From NCBI GenBank assembly GCA_032622095.1, contig CP136063.1:41018106-41082105 (forward strand): a stretch of DNA of 64,000 nucleotides. Direction: 5' to 3'. Within the stretch, counting starts at the first letter, position 1; every line of letters starts with the position of its first letter. Both the position numbers and the translations under genes were made by a program. Below the pieces are notes generated by a model. The model had not been told where the DNA came from. It saw only the letters and a list, made by a program, of their open reading frames with translations, and ran no database searches. Source of the stretch: Siphonodentalium dalli. Lineage: Eukaryota > Mollusca > Scaphopoda > Gadilida > Siphonodentaliidae. Positions 24,750-37,300 of this stretch are shown here, in pieces.

Positions 24750-25540
24750 CATATTACTGGTACCATAGGACTGAATTATCGCAGTATATATTTCGTTTAT
24801 ATTACTGCTACCATAGGACTGGAGTCTTATATTATATTTCGTTTATATTACTGGTACCATAGGACTGAATTCTCACAGTATATTTCGTTTATATTACTGG
24901 TACCATAAGACTGAAGTCTTATAATATATTTCGTTTATATTACTGGTACCATAGGGCTCAAATCTTACAGTAGATTTTGTTTATATTACTGCTACATTAG
25001 GACTGAATTCTTACATTATATTTCGTTTCGAATACTGGTACCATAGGACTGAAGTCTTACATTATATTTCGTTTCGAATACTGGTACCATAGGACTGAAT
25101 TCTTACATTATATTTCGTTTATATTACTGGTAACATAAGACTGAAGTCTTATATTATATTTCGTTTATATCACTGGTACCATAGGACTGAATTCTTACAC
25201 TATATTTCGTTTGTTTCACTGGTACCATAGGACTGAATTCTTACATTTCATTTCGTTATGTTACTGGTACTATAGGACTGAATTCTTACATTATATTTCG
25301 TTTATAATACTGGTACCATAGGACTGACTTCTTACATTGTATTTCGTTTATATTACTAATACCATAGGATTGAATTCTTACATTATATTTCGTTTATATC
25401 ACTGGTACCATAGGACTGAATTCTTTCATTATTTTTCAGTTATATTAATGGCGCCATAGGACTGAATTCTTACATTATATTTCATTTATATTATCGGTGC
25501 CATAAGACTGAATTCTTACATTATATTTATATTACTGTTA
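24750..25540 (+). repeat. Minisatellite, ~47-bp unit, about 16 copies
   Basis: The unit is ACTGGTACCATAGGACTGAA, then TTCTTACATTATATTTCGTT, then TATATT, with point and length variation. A single related unit survives at 28200-28250 after the duplicated flank, so the array expanded in only one of the duplicates. Confidence 0.92.
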
Positions 25541-26302
25541 TATTCTCTTTATAATGTCTAGAGTAATTGGGAAACTTCACCTTTGATAAATGCATAATGG
25601 TATTTTTAGTTTGGGCACACTTGCGGTCTGCCGCCCTTTGAAGAGAACAAACACGAGACAAGACCACAGACTGAATATTGATTACTACTAAAGGTAATGG
25701 TCCAGCGGAAGTAGGGGATAACCCAAAATTCTCTGTTATAGTAGGTTTCTTTGCTATTTATTCATGGGGAGGGTCACTGTAATGATTTCTAGGGTGGTGT
25801 AGACACCTCACTCTTGAGCATTTTGAGAAAACAAGATGGCGTCCACGATGGCCACCGGATTGCTGTATCTTATGTAATCGGTTAATAACTTTCTAGAATT
25901 GAGGTTTAATATCTCAATTTATGAAAGGAATCGTATATTATATCTGGCTCGAACTATATTTCAAAGTTTCGATGCTTGATTTTGAAGATGGGTGTAAAAA
26001 TGTCCGCCAAATACATGAAAATTATGCAATATTGCAATATATAGATTACTAAAATAATTTGTTTTATCAAAATACAAATACAATCCGAACAAACGAATAC
26101 AAAGCCAAAAGAAACCAATACGTCAGTCCCGCGAATTTTAACAACAAACGTGTTATGAAATGATACGAAAAGTATATATTTGTTCTTCGAGACATGTTTT
26201 ATTATGTTGTATCTTACCGAAACAGACAAATTAACATTGTGACAATTTCCAACAGAAAAAAATCAATCACCATACTGCATCCTCTATCTGAAACATATGT
26301 TC
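25541..26302. other. Unannotated
   Basis: AACAAGATGGCGTCC at about 25832 resembles a YY1-type/initiator context with a 13-codon frame, but nothing downstream supports a gene. No domain was recognised in the short frames. Confidence 0.4.
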
Positions 26303-26641
26303 TTAAAGGTGGATTATCTCTTTGTAAACATGTATTATATAGTTACCGGGGTATAAAATATTAGATTTGCATCGAAGACTCCTGTCCGGAAAGGCTTCTA
26401 TCGATTAATATTCATTTTATTTCGAATATTTTCTGACATAAAAAGGTATGTTTGTTCAGCTAACGAACAATAGTGGTTACTGTTAACAGAGACCAGAAAT
26501 TTTATTGTACAATTTTGTCACAAATAAACGTTAATTATACTTATTAGCGCTTATATCTGTGGAACAAAACAATACAAACAATCAATCTGGGACATTTGAC
26601 TTTCGGTGCGTAGCCATAGGAACACCCCAGTGCTCTATATT
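26303..26641 (+). mobile_element. T1 element, 3'-truncated, fused to array D
   Basis: It begins at TTAA with a complete left terminal repeat and stops inside the element at CCCAGTGCTCTATATT, where zinc-finger sequence starts. Its antisense strand supplies the last 19 codons and stop of array D. Confidence 0.9.
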
Positions 26642-27751
26642 GAATGATTTCTGACATATATCGCACTGATACGGACGCTCTCCAGAATGGACTCTCTTAT
26701 GTTTCATTAAGTCACTCATCCGGGTAAATGATTTCTCACACATATCACATTGATACAGACGCTCTCCCGAATGGATTATCTTATGGTTCACTAGGCTATT
26801 CTTCTGGGAGAATGATTTTTCACATATATCGCAATGATATGGACGATCCCCAGAATGGACTCTCTTATGTTTCATTAGGTTACCCTTCTCGGTGAATGAT
26901 TTCTCACATATATCGCACTGATACGGTCGGTCTCCAGAATGGATTCTCTTATGGCTCATTAGGCTACTATTCTGGCTGAATGATTTTTCACATATATCGC
27001 ACTGATACAGACGATCTCCAGAATGGACTCTCTTATGTCTCATTAGGTGACTCGTGTGGGTGAATGATTTCTCACATATATCACATTGATACGGACACTC
27101 TCCAGAATGGATTCTCTTATGTGCCGTTAGGGTGCTATTCTGGGCGAATGATTTTTCACATACATCGCACTGATACGGACGATCTCCAGAATGGACTCTC
27201 TTATGTCTCATTAGTTTACTCAAATGGGTGAATGATTTCTCACATATATCGCACTGATACGGACGCTCTCCAGAATGGACTCTCTTATGGGCCGTTAGGC
27301 TACTCGTCTGCGCGAATGATTTCTCACATATATCACATTGATACGGACGCTCTCCAGAATGAACTCTCTTATGTTTTATTAGGGTACTCTTCTCGCCGAA
27401 TGATTTCTCACATATATCGCACTGATACGGACGCTCTCCAGAATGGACTCTCTTATGTCTCATTAGGTGACTCGTGTGGATGAATGATTTCTCACATATA
27501 TCGCACTGATACGGACGCTCTCCAGAATGGACTCTCTTATGTCTCATTAGGTGACTCGTGTGGATGAATGATTTCCCACATATTCCGCACTGATACGGAC
27601 GATCTCCAGAATCAATACAGACGATCGCCTGTGTCGATTCTGGTATGAGCTCGCATGTCACTGTCTGTGGACTGCAGTCTGTGTGGATTCTCGTATGTAC
27701 TTGCATGTCACTGTCAGTAGACTGCAGTCCGTGTGGGCTTTCCTCAGACAT
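26582..27751 (-). CDS. C2H2 zinc-finger array D with a T1-derived tail
   Basis: From the ATG at 27751 the frame encodes about 389 residues: a ~52-residue leader (MSEESPHG, QSTDSDMQ) related to that of array C, 11 complete fingers of type [21 protein letters not shown], then a half finger ending CQKSF. The final 19 residues (NIEHWGVPMATHRKSNVPD) are read from antisense T1 sequence, which also gives the stop. The fingers show no internal stop or missing zinc ligand that I could find, making this the cleanest array in the window. The role is presumably nuclear DNA binding; no effector domain is visible. If transcribed, it would be a zinc-finger protein truncated and ended by a transposon. Confidence 0.82.
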   Translation of the reverse strand: MSEESPHGLQSTDSDMQVHTRIHTDCSPQTVTCELIPESTQAIVCIDSGDRPYQCGICGKSFIHTSHLMRHKRVHSGERPYQCDICEKSFIHTSHLMRHKRVHSGERPYQCDICEKSFGEKSTLIKHKRVHSGERPYQCDICEKSFAQTSSLTAHKRVHSGERPYQCDICEKSFTHLSKLMRHKRVHSGDRPYQCDVCEKSFAQNSTLTAHKRIHSGECPYQCDICEKSFTHTSHLMRHKRVHSGDRLYQCDICEKSFSQNSSLMSHKRIHSGDRPYQCDICEKSFTEKGNLMKHKRVHSGDRPYHCDICEKSFSQKNSLVNHKIIHSGERLYQCDMCEKSFTRMSDLMKHKRVHSGERPYQCDICQKSFNIEHWGVPMATHRKSNVPD

Positions 27752-27873
27752 CACACCCGAGTGGACAATCAGGTTTTAAGATTTCCCCAAATTCCGAATA
27801 ATTCTCCGCTTATCGGACTCGTATGGGAATCGGATTCACGGACAAAATTCCTCTCTTCCGCACCAAAGTACCG
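27752..27873. other. Immediate 5' flank of array D
   Basis: GGTTTTAAGATTTCCCCAAA and TTATCGGACTCGTATGGG are shared with the array C flank. Conservation between paralogues makes this a plausible 5' UTR or promoter; no motif proves it. Confidence 0.45.
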
Positions 27874-28255
27874 ATGGTGACGGCGAAGCGTTAAAGAAGT
27901 TAATGGACACCGCTTTCTGGTCGACAAAGGAAGGTCTACTTTGTTCCCAATGTCAGTATACATAAAAACCATCCGTTACAGCACACAAGAGCATTGTCGA
28001 CCAGAAACACCCATTTCTTTTGTTCCTAAAAGATTTATACCGATAACATTTCAAAATCTGGTTCTGTAGAATGGATACGTCTATTGGGCGATAATATGGT
28101 GAGTAACAAATTGGTTCGATTATTATACACGTACTCAGGAAATTTCGTACCGATCTGAAAGTAAGAAAAACGTGTTTGATACAGCTTTTAGGTGTACATT
28201 TATATTACAGCTACCATAGGATTTATTTCTTACATTATATTTCGTTTGTTTTACT
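27874..28255 (+). repeat. Duplicated segment upstream of array D
   Basis: It is the partner of 24414-24750 and ends with a single minisatellite unit (CTACCATAGGATTTATTTCT). It is the likely source locus because it lies next to the D leader. Confidence 0.7.
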
Positions 28256-31036
28256 GATTTATAATAATGTTATTCGATAATGCCTTTGGTACATGATGTG
28301 TACATCGAATCACTTGAAAATGCGTCGATATCATTATGCAGTGACTTATATGGTAAACTAGAAGGGTTACCCGGCGTTGCACAGGTTAAAGTGGTGTGAT
28401 ATCTGTGGATATTTTGTGGGAATAGAGAATACTCTTGCTCTCAAAGTTGTACACGTTTTCTCATAAGTTGTATATCCAAATGCCATCACAAAACATTATT
28501 CTTACACATGGAATATAAGTAGTGGCTCAACTTGTCAGGTCAGAGTGATTATAATTTTGTTATCGCGTTTAATCCGCCCCACCAATAAAGAAGTATTTAT
28601 TTATTTACAACTGCGTATACTTCAGACGTTATATCATGAACCATGCACATCATAAACACATTAGTTCGAAAACACAAAAGACGACAATTGTGTTTTACAT
28701 AGAGATGTATCGATCAATCTTCAAGAAGATGCTATTGTGGATAGAATGTGCGATTGAACAGGACACGAGGTTTAGGTTATTTGATTCGATTGTAATTCGA
28801 TTGGTAGCGCCCTCCAACGGATTTTGGACCAAGATGCAGGAGAGAATTAAAAAAATTCTGAGCTGTGGTTGGTTAATAGTAGTTTCGATATTTAAACATA
28901 TAAAATACATGCAATCACTCCTCTTGAAATTTCAGACTCCAAACAAAACATTGGCACATTGTAAAGCACGTGGTTCCTAGATTAAATTTTTTTGGTGTGA
29001 GGTAAAAAATGTCAATATTTTTTTCATGCAATTCTGACTCTCGATTATAAATCCCAAATTTAAAGGTACATTCCATGCTCGACGATATGATTTTTTTCAT
29101 GCAGAAACTTTGCGCAGATGCCAATCCTGGTGACCATGTACTCATTTATCACAATTCGTGGATAGTCAGGGCTGCAGGCCATTATATGTTAACACTGAGG
29201 CCTATGGGAAATAATTACTTCACTGTAACCTTAAGCACAAAAATTCTCATTTTTCTCATTTGGGCCCAGTGGTGGGTTTCCTATCAATATTGACCAACAA
29301 ACAATTAGGGAACTTGTAGCACGTGGCATATTATATTATATGAGTCGGTGGTAATCAATGAGAAGCCAATATTAACCCATCTGGGACAATTTTTGCTTCA
29401 AATTTTCACCTCGAAAATCTCCCTTTTTTGTCCGTTATGATGAGCCCATATGTGTACCATGAATGTCATGGTAACAAATCACGCACTGAACATCGAGGGT
29501 CAGTACACAACTGAAATACAGACTTTTCGACTAGCCATGAGAGCAAACTATACCGCTATCTGTGGCAGGTCTCTAAAATTTGATGTAAAACGTGACCAGT
29601 GCAGGGTTAAATGGCAGCCAATTAGTCTGCTTGAGGTGGCTTGTCGACAAAAAATGTAACACGGTGGTGTGTTTGAGTGATGTGGCTGTTTCCATGCACA
29701 TACATGTAGGCACAGAATAATTCTGCTGCACTCAAAACTTCAGTTTTATGCCAAAATTTCGTTTACCAGGACTCAGAATTTGTCAAGTGCGCCCAATTCA
29801 AGCTCCAGTGTGTCCATGTTTATCAGGCGAACCATCGTCCATATTTCCTCAGAGAGAAATCGGTCAGCTATAACACCAATGATGGGTATATATGCTACCA
29901 TCGTTTACTTTATCGACACGGACCTCACATGGTGACTTTTCGTGTTCATTTTAAGATATTTTGTGTTGCAATTGTAAACACGGGTGGGGTCAGGAAAGGG
30001 TTAATAAGACGAAAACAAAGTTATGGATAGAGATTTTGTATTCTATTTTCAAATGTGAAGAGTCCAGGGACCGATTTGTGTCATTTTCAGATGGCATGTC
30101 ATTGACGCTTTTGTCACTTTAGAATCCTGGCGTGCTATTCACCAAGCGAGACTATTTTATAAACCAGGTAGTTTATTTGGTAGTGGGTGAACGCAAAGGT
30201 ATCTTTGCTTTAGCGCCAACGACACACGCTGCCGATGATGTGCTTGATCCAATCTATCAGATTTGTCACTTGTCAATTGACGGCGTCTCACGACTAATTC
30301 GTGAACACTCACCGGCCACAATCGGCATGTATAACGGTATCATTTTTTGGGTATAATTGTGTGGAGACTTATGCTTGCGTTTATATATCAGCAGAATGAG
30401 TTTCAATGATATTAATGAGGTTTTTTAATAAGCACAGTGTGGAAATGAAGAGCCAAGAAGATAACGTCTCAGAAGAATTTTGTTTGTGTTTTGGTTCTGT
30501 TTGGATATTTCCCTGCCATTTCCAAAGTCATTTCTTTCCATGCATCATTTTTCCGCGCTGATGAATGGTACCGGACTCTTTGTTCTTTAATATTTTGATT
30601 CTTCTCTCCACAACGCCCAAAATAGTTTTACGCTCGTCGGCAGTGGTGGGTGTGGGGGGGGGGGGTCTGGAAAAAATTGCACATTTTGGGCCCAAAAGGT
30701 TTTTTCCGACCCCGAGGGATCCACCACCCAATTTGTTTTCAAATTTTTGTCCTCCAAATGTTGGGGACCCACCCCCTTTCTCATGTTTTTATCAAAATTT
30801 CAGAGTTTTTTAGCCGTTCTTCAATAACTGTGTTAACTGCCTTTCAATCCCATTCCACTATGGTGCAAACTGTTTAAAATTAAGACTCAAGCAATAACAT
30901 GCTTAATCGGTAAAGCACAGGTCAGAAAAACGAAAAATAAACTGTATTTCCAGGTGTTTCCAGTATCTAACAACAATAATAAAACATTGTGTAGGTACAC
31001 TGTATGTCACAAATTGCCCTAGACCGCATTATAGCC
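28256..31036. other. Unannotated 2.8 kb
   Basis: Several short open frames were examined and none has a recognisable domain. CCCGGCGTTGCACAGGTTAA at 28371 looks like a dispersed-repeat motif. A G-run lies at 30652-30665. Confidence 0.4.
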
Positions 31037-31564
31037 TTAAAGGTTGATTATCTCTTTGTAAACATGTATTATATAGTTACCGGGGTATAAAATATTAGAT
31101 TTGAATCGAAGACTCCTGTCCGGAAATGCTTCTATCGATTAATATTCATTTTATTTCGAATATTTTCTGGTCTAAAAAGGTGTGTTTGTTCAGCTAACGA
31201 ACAATAGTGGTTACTGTTAACAAAGACCAGAAATTATATTGTGCAATTTTGTCACAAATAAACGTTAATTATACTCATTATCGCTTATATCTGTGGAACA
31301 AAACAATACAAACAACCAATCGGTGACATTTGACATTCGTTGGGTAGCCGTAGGAACAGCCCAGTTCTCTATATCGCAATACGGTCTAATCCGAATGGTC
31401 TGTTCTAAAAATAGTAACATAAACGGGCCCGATTTAATATTCGAAATAAAATCAATATTAATTGATAGAAGCTTTTCCGGACATAGGTCTTCAGTTAATA
31501 TCTATTATTTTATACCCACGCAACTATTTAAAATTTGTTATTTAAAGAGATAATCCATCTTTAA
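31037..31564 (+). mobile_element. T1 element, first half of a back-to-back pair
   Basis: The 528-bp copy has its open frame at 31293-31553. Its right TTAA (31561-31564) is also the first TTAA of the next, inverted copy. Confidence 0.94.
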
Positions 31565-32088
31565 AGATGGATTATCTCTTTAAATAACAAATTTTAAATA
31601 GTTGCGTGGATATAAAATAATAGATATGAACTGAAGACCTATGTCCGGAAAAGCTTCTATCAATTAATATTGATTTTATTTCGAATATTAAATCGGGCCC
31701 ATTTATGTTACTATTTTTAGAACCGACCATTCGGATGAGACCGTATTGCGATATAGAGCACTGTGCTGTTCCTACGGCTACGCATCGAATGTCAAATGTC
31801 ACAGATTTGTTGTTTGTATTGTTTTGTTCCACAGATAAAAGCGATAATGAGTATAATTAACGTTTATTTGTGACAAAATTGGACAATATAATTTCTGGTC
31901 TCTGTTAACAGTAACCAATATTGTTCGTTAGCTGAACAAACACACCTTTTTAGACCAGAAAATATTCGAAATAAAATTAATATTAATCGATAGAAGCATT
32001 TCCGGACAGGAGTCTTCGATTCAAATCTAATATTTTAAACCCCGGTAACTATATAATACATGTTTACAAAGAGATAATCCACCTTTAA
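31561..32088 (-). mobile_element. T1 element, second half of a back-to-back pair
   Basis: The 528-bp minus copy shares a single TTAA with the preceding one, so the two form a ~1,050-bp palindrome. The open frame at 31572-31832 is intact. Confidence 0.94.
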
Positions 32089-34338
32089 TATGTGGTACTC
32101 TAAAAACTGTTGCATGTCACCTTGAAGATTTTTTTTCTATTATTTTGTGTATTAATTTCACTATACCATTGGATGTGTGAAGCGTGTGTATTATATAAAT
32201 TGAACAAGCTACCGGTGTGCGTTAAAAAGTCGAAGGAAAATATCTTGGAATTCGATTACCACCAAGAATCTTTACATCAGCGTCATTCAATCACAACATT
32301 TAACAGTAAAGTGATGAAGCCAATCAGTCAGTTGACGATTTTCATCGAATCCAGAGTTTTTCGACCCATAGCTAAAATAGCATAATAATTTTCCTGTCAT
32401 TATGTCATATCTAGTCACATTGCTATTTTCACAGTGTTCACAAATTTGGTGATAACTAATTTAACACTAATGTGGGTATACTTGAAGAGTCCGTAATTGA
32501 TTAATAATACCCATCAAGGAGAATAGAATTAAGCATTTCCAAGAGTTGCAACAGTTAGCACCCGTTTTTTCTTATCGCCAAAATGAAAGTAACAGGAGAT
32601 AGCATTCTGTCAATCGTAAAACTGCGATTAGATGTTATACAACCGGAATTGCATGCAGAAGCTATTTATAGCGACGGCTGTTTGACTGATATTTATATTC
32701 ATTAAGACTGTTACGTGTAGCTTAGTCTAGAGCCTAATTTTAATTAGAACTAATTATACACACGTGTATGGAGGTGATGTACACATGGAAAACTTGTTTG
32801 TTCGTTCGTATTGACAAGATGCAACAGGTGTATCCTCATGTCATGGCTGATTGGTTAGCTGCGTCAGGTGATAACACATGCCGTGAACATGTGATTAGAA
32901 TGCAGAGACATTTTCATTAATTATATATGCTCTTTGTCACTTTAACAGAAATAAAACTTCTGAATGCAAAACAATTATGGGCGCAGTGCGTGTTCAGCTG
33001 AAGTTAAGTTGAGATAAGAATAATATTATCCATCATGACCTGAGGTGTGGGGATGGAAAGATCTCACCCGAGGCACAATATATTTCGGCTGATTGTTCGG
33101 ACCCAATAGCTGGTCCCGAAGGTGAGATTTTTATATGCCCACATCTCGGGTCATAATGAATTATTTTTCTCCCAAACACAAGAGCCTCATACTGTTGTAT
33201 ACCAAATATTGGCACATTTCAGTAGTTTTATAACGGTACATCTGGGGAGAAATCTGATGCCACGTTCGTGATTTTATTTGTTGATTTTGGTATTCAATGG
33301 AAAAGGAACTGTTTGACGAGATGCATGGTTTATTTTCGCGAGTATGATTCAGTAAATAAATTCCAGATGGGAACCGAGCTTATAGCGAAGTTCCTCCATT
33401 TGCTGAATTATATATACGAGCAAAAATAAGCCTTGTATCTCGTCAAACTATATGGGTATTATTTTTATCCATTTTAAAAATCATTATAATGAAATTATGT
33501 GCAATTGTTGGCTAAAACAGCAGTACACAAGAGCGTTCTAAAATATGATTGTCTATACTCTTTGCTTTTGTGGATTTACGTGATACCCATACAAAAAATG
33601 GTGATGACAAGTATTTTTCCTTGTAAGCTGAACATTATCTAAGTCAATTTTGGCAAATTTGGTGATTAATATTTTCTTTCACTGCATATAACGATACCTC
33701 AAGTGGACTACACAAAATTATAAAATTATCATTTGGCTAATGGCTATGCGAAGTGTGAGGGCTGTTATGACTCTACTCGACTGAAATGGTATGAAAGCGG
33801 CTATAATACTACCAGAGCAATTTTGTATGCACAACCTTGTTTTATATACGTCCTTGAAAAACATAAATTGAGTATTAGACTAAACTATCTGGGTATCCAC
33901 CATTGCTCATGTTAAGGATGGGTTATTAGCGGGGGGGCTTCAAGTCATTTAACTATGAAGTATCTGGGATAAACAGCAGCTACAATATATGAATCCAGAT
34001 AAGGTTACATCTATCTTTTAAGTGGATAATAAATGCTCTTTATTGCTGATTAGTAGCGCATCTTTAAATAATTTGATACCCACAGTACTTATTCCATGAC
34101 ATTAACCATGCACTATTTTAGGCTTGTGCGATTTTTCCCACATATCTCCTGAACTGATAAGAAAAGCTCCTTATTGGTCATATATTTTTTGAAAACCCCC
34201 CACACCTTAGTCATCTGAGGGTCAAGAGCGTTGTTACACGCCCCTTAGTCAGCTGGGGGTCAAAGGCGTTGTTACCCGCAATTTCCTACATATTTTCTAA
34301 CGTGGTAAGGAACGCTCTTTATTGCTCATTTTGCTTCT
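32089..34338. other. Unannotated 2.2 kb
   Basis: No gene was recognised. A weak inverted pair (GACCTGAGGTGTGGG at 33039 and CCCACATCTCGGGTC at 33138) and a dispersed repeat shared with 14830-14905 lie here. AGCGTTGTTACACGCC and GGCGTTGTTACCCGC near 34230-34280 form a short direct repeat. Confidence 0.45.
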
Positions 34339-34866
34339 TTAAAGGTGGATTATCTCTTTGTAAACATGTATTATATAGTTACCGGGGTATAAAATATTAG
34401 ATTTGAATCGAAGACTCCTGTCCGGAAATGCTTCTATCGATTAATATTAATTTTATTTCAAATATTTTCTGGTCTAAAAAGGTGTGTTTGTTCAGCTAAC
34501 GAACAATAGTGGTTACTGTTAACAGAGACCAGAAATTATATTGTGCAATTTTGTCACAAATAAACGTTAATTATACTCACTATCGCTTATATCTGTGGAA
34601 CAAAACAGTACAAACAACCAATCTGTGACATTTGACATTCGTTGCGTAGCCGTAGGAACAGCCCAGTGCTCTATATCGCAATACGGTCTCATCCGAATGG
34701 TCGGTTCTAAAAATAGTAACATAAATGGGCCCGATTTAATATTCGAAATAAAATCAATATTAATTGATAGAAGCTTTTCCGGACATAGGTCTTCAGTTCA
34801 TATCTATTATTTTATACCCACGCAACTATTTAAAATTTGTTATTTAAAGAGATAATCCATCTTTAA
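34339..34866 (+). mobile_element. T1 element, full length
   Basis: The 528-bp copy has TTAA on both sides and the open frame at 34595-34855 intact. Confidence 0.94.
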
Positions 34867-35202
34867 GAGTGATTTCAACAGTATCTACGAAATGACACTC
34901 CATTTCAGTTTATCGCTATTTTTTCAAATTTGATGACCCAGATTGCAACCATTTTGGGCTAAATCAATTATTTAGATAAAATAAGTGTTAGTGTTTGAGG
35001 TCTGATACGATTCCCTGGGTAAAATTTTCAACTCTGAGAATCTATCGATTTTCACGAAAGTTACATTGTTTTTTAATCTTTTCGTGTTGGCTAATGTACT
35101 TATTCCTGGTAAGAAACCTTGTGTTGCAATTTATTTAAAGCTAAGAGTACACATGCTCTGAACTATATATATATATATATTTATGTTTATTTTGAATAAA
35201 TA
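34867..35202. other. Unannotated; (TA)n at 35165-35181
   Basis: Nothing was recognised apart from the TA microsatellite. Confidence 0.5.
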
Positions 35203-35730
35203 TTAAAGATGGATTATCTCTTTAAATAAATTTTTTTAAATAGTTGCGTGGGTATAACATAATAGATATGAACTGAAGACCTTTGTCCGGAAAAGCTTCT
35301 ATCAATTAATATTGATTTTATTTCGAATATTAAATCGGGCCCATTTATGTTACTATTTTTAGAACCGACCATTCGGATGAGACCGTATTGCGATATAGAG
35401 CACTGGGCTGTTCCTACGGCTACGCAACGAATGTCAAATGTCACAGACTGGTTGTTAGTATTGTTTTGTTCCACATATATATGCGATAATGAGTATAATT
35501 AACGTTTATTTTTGACAAAATTGCACAATATAATTTCTGGTCTCTGTTAACAGTAACCACTATTGTTCGTTAGCTGAACTAGCACACCTTTTTAGACCAG
35601 AAAATATTTGAAATAAAATGAATATTAATCGATAGAAGCATTTCCGGACAGGAGTCTTCGATTCAAATCTAATATTTTATACCCCGGTAACTATATAATA
35701 CATGTTTACAAAGAGATAATCCACCTTTAA
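35203..35730 (-). mobile_element. T1 element, full length, minus
   Basis: The 528-bp copy has TTAA ends; the open frame at 35214-35474 is intact with a changed tail (PTQLFKKIYLKR). Confidence 0.93.
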
Positions 35731-35869
35731 AATTAGTTTCTCCATTGTCATTACTCTCTTTAGCAAGATTATCCACTAAAAATTGATCAACTAGCTACTT
35801 TGAGTGATTAGATTGGACCCCTTTGAATACCTATTAAAATAGCAAGAACAACCACTCGATGTAGAATAA

Positions 35870-36190
35870 TTTCCCACCAATAGTAGTTATCAGATTAACT
35901 ACCCGCAGGTAGCAAATATTCCAACCACTCGCAGGTAGTAAATTTAAATACTGGGTAGTTCGTATTCATCCCACTACCAAAAGTAGTTAAAAATTAGCCT
36001 CCCGTCGGGTAGTTAAAATAGCCCCACAGAAGTAGTTATTTCAACTACTGAAGGTAGTTATTTTAACTGCCAAAGGTATTTAATTTTTTACCTATCCACC
36101 AGGTAGTAAGATTAACCACCCAAGGTAGCGGGGTGAATACGAACTACCAAAAGTAGTAAAAATTAACTACTTTTGGGGTTAATTTACCAA
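35870..36190. repeat. GGTAGTT/AACTACC hairpin cluster
   Basis: The motif GTAGTTA or its complement TAACTAC occurs more than a dozen times in ~320 bases, many as small hairpins (ACTACCAAAAGTAGT). On a larger scale GGTAGTTCGTATTCATCCC near 35946 is mirrored by GGGTGAATACGAACTACC near 36130, so the whole cluster can fold back on itself. Confidence 0.8.
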
Positions 36191-36631
36191 CTTTGAATTT
36201 ATTGTGTGGCCTGCAAGCGATCAACGGGTGTGAATCTAGCTGGGTGAACACAACTGGAGTGGCCTGCAGGCTTCAATTCAGTGAATGTGCCTGACACTGT
36301 CGTCTATGGGAAACCATTTAGTTCAGTGATTCATTTAACTATATCACTTACGGAGTTAGCCAAACGAGTTACCAGTCGAGAGGTGTCACTAAATTGTTAG
36401 GCATATCTCGAAAACTAAATGACTTTTTTCGATCAAAGCCGCTCTACTATGAGGGCAATATAGGCCCGTGACTATCGACAAACAAAACTGCCAGATCACG
36501 TCTGCCGGATACAAGCTGATGGTAGTTTTCTTTTTCATAAAGTGTATTATAACAAATTAGCAAGCTTATTTAGTAACATGTTGACACTCTTGTCAAACCG
36601 AGAAGACAATACAAACAGAGAACAAGCAAAG
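36191..36631. other. Unannotated
   Basis: No gene or repeat was recognised. Confidence 0.4.
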
Positions 36632-37144
36632 TTAAAGATAAATTATCTCACAATTTGAAATAGTAAATATGGATTGAAGACCCTTGTCCGGAATCCCTTC
36701 CATCAATTAATATTGATTTTATTTCGAATATTTTATTACAAAATGAGATAATTAATTGGGACCATTTATTTGTCTATTTTTGGAACAGACCATTCAGGCG
36801 ATACCATATATCGATAGAGATCATTAGGCTGTTCCCATATCTACGTAATGAACGTCAAATGTCCCAGATTGATTGTTTGCATTGTTTTATTGCAAAGCTA
36901 TAATGAGTCTACTTAATGTTTATTTGTGACAAAATTACACAATACATTTGCTCTTCTCTGTTAGCAGTAACCACTGTTGTTCGTTATCTAAACAACCACA
37001 CTTTTTGAGACATGAAATTATTCGCAATACGATCAATATTAATCGATAGAAGCTTTTGCGGACAGGATTCTTTGATTCATAACTAATTTGTTATACCCCG
37101 GTAACTATATATCACATGTTTACAAAGAGATAAACCATCTCTAA
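36632..37144 (-). mobile_element. T1 element, old diverged subfamily
   Basis: A full-length but diverged copy runs from TTAAAGATAAATTATCTC to AACCATCTCTAA. It keeps the long inverted ends but differs at many positions; the family open frame is lost. The right flank (37145-37201) matches 1145-1202, so this and the fragment at 895-1138 are related by duplication of the locus and not only by transposition. Confidence 0.82.
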
Positions 37145-37197
37145 TTTCCCATTAGCCATCGTTATGATCAACTCGGGATGACGATAGACAAGCTGTG

Positions 37198-37300
37198 TTA
37201 AAGGTGGATTATCTCTTTGTAAACATGTTTTGTATAGTTACTGGGGTATAACATATTGGATTTGAATCGAAGAGTCCTGTCCGGAAATGCTTCTATCGAT
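37198..37300 (+). mobile_element. T1 left-end fragment
   Basis: A left terminal repeat starts at TTAA (37198-37201) and stops after CTTCTATCGAT, where it joins a minus-strand right end. The TTAA target is intact and empty at 1199-1202. Confidence 0.85.

Noticed and set aside
24750-25540. CRISPR-like array
   Set aside because: Units are contiguous diverged tandem copies without unique spacers, and the DNA is eukaryotic. The same applies to 38320-39066.
25830-25875. YY1-like AAGATGGCG as a promoter/start
   Set aside because: It is followed by a 13-codon frame and no supporting gene; a single short match is expected by chance.
30528-30877. Proline/glycine-rich frames near 30.5-30.9 kb
   Set aside because: Several overlapping frames on both strands around a G-run; no domain, no consistent start.
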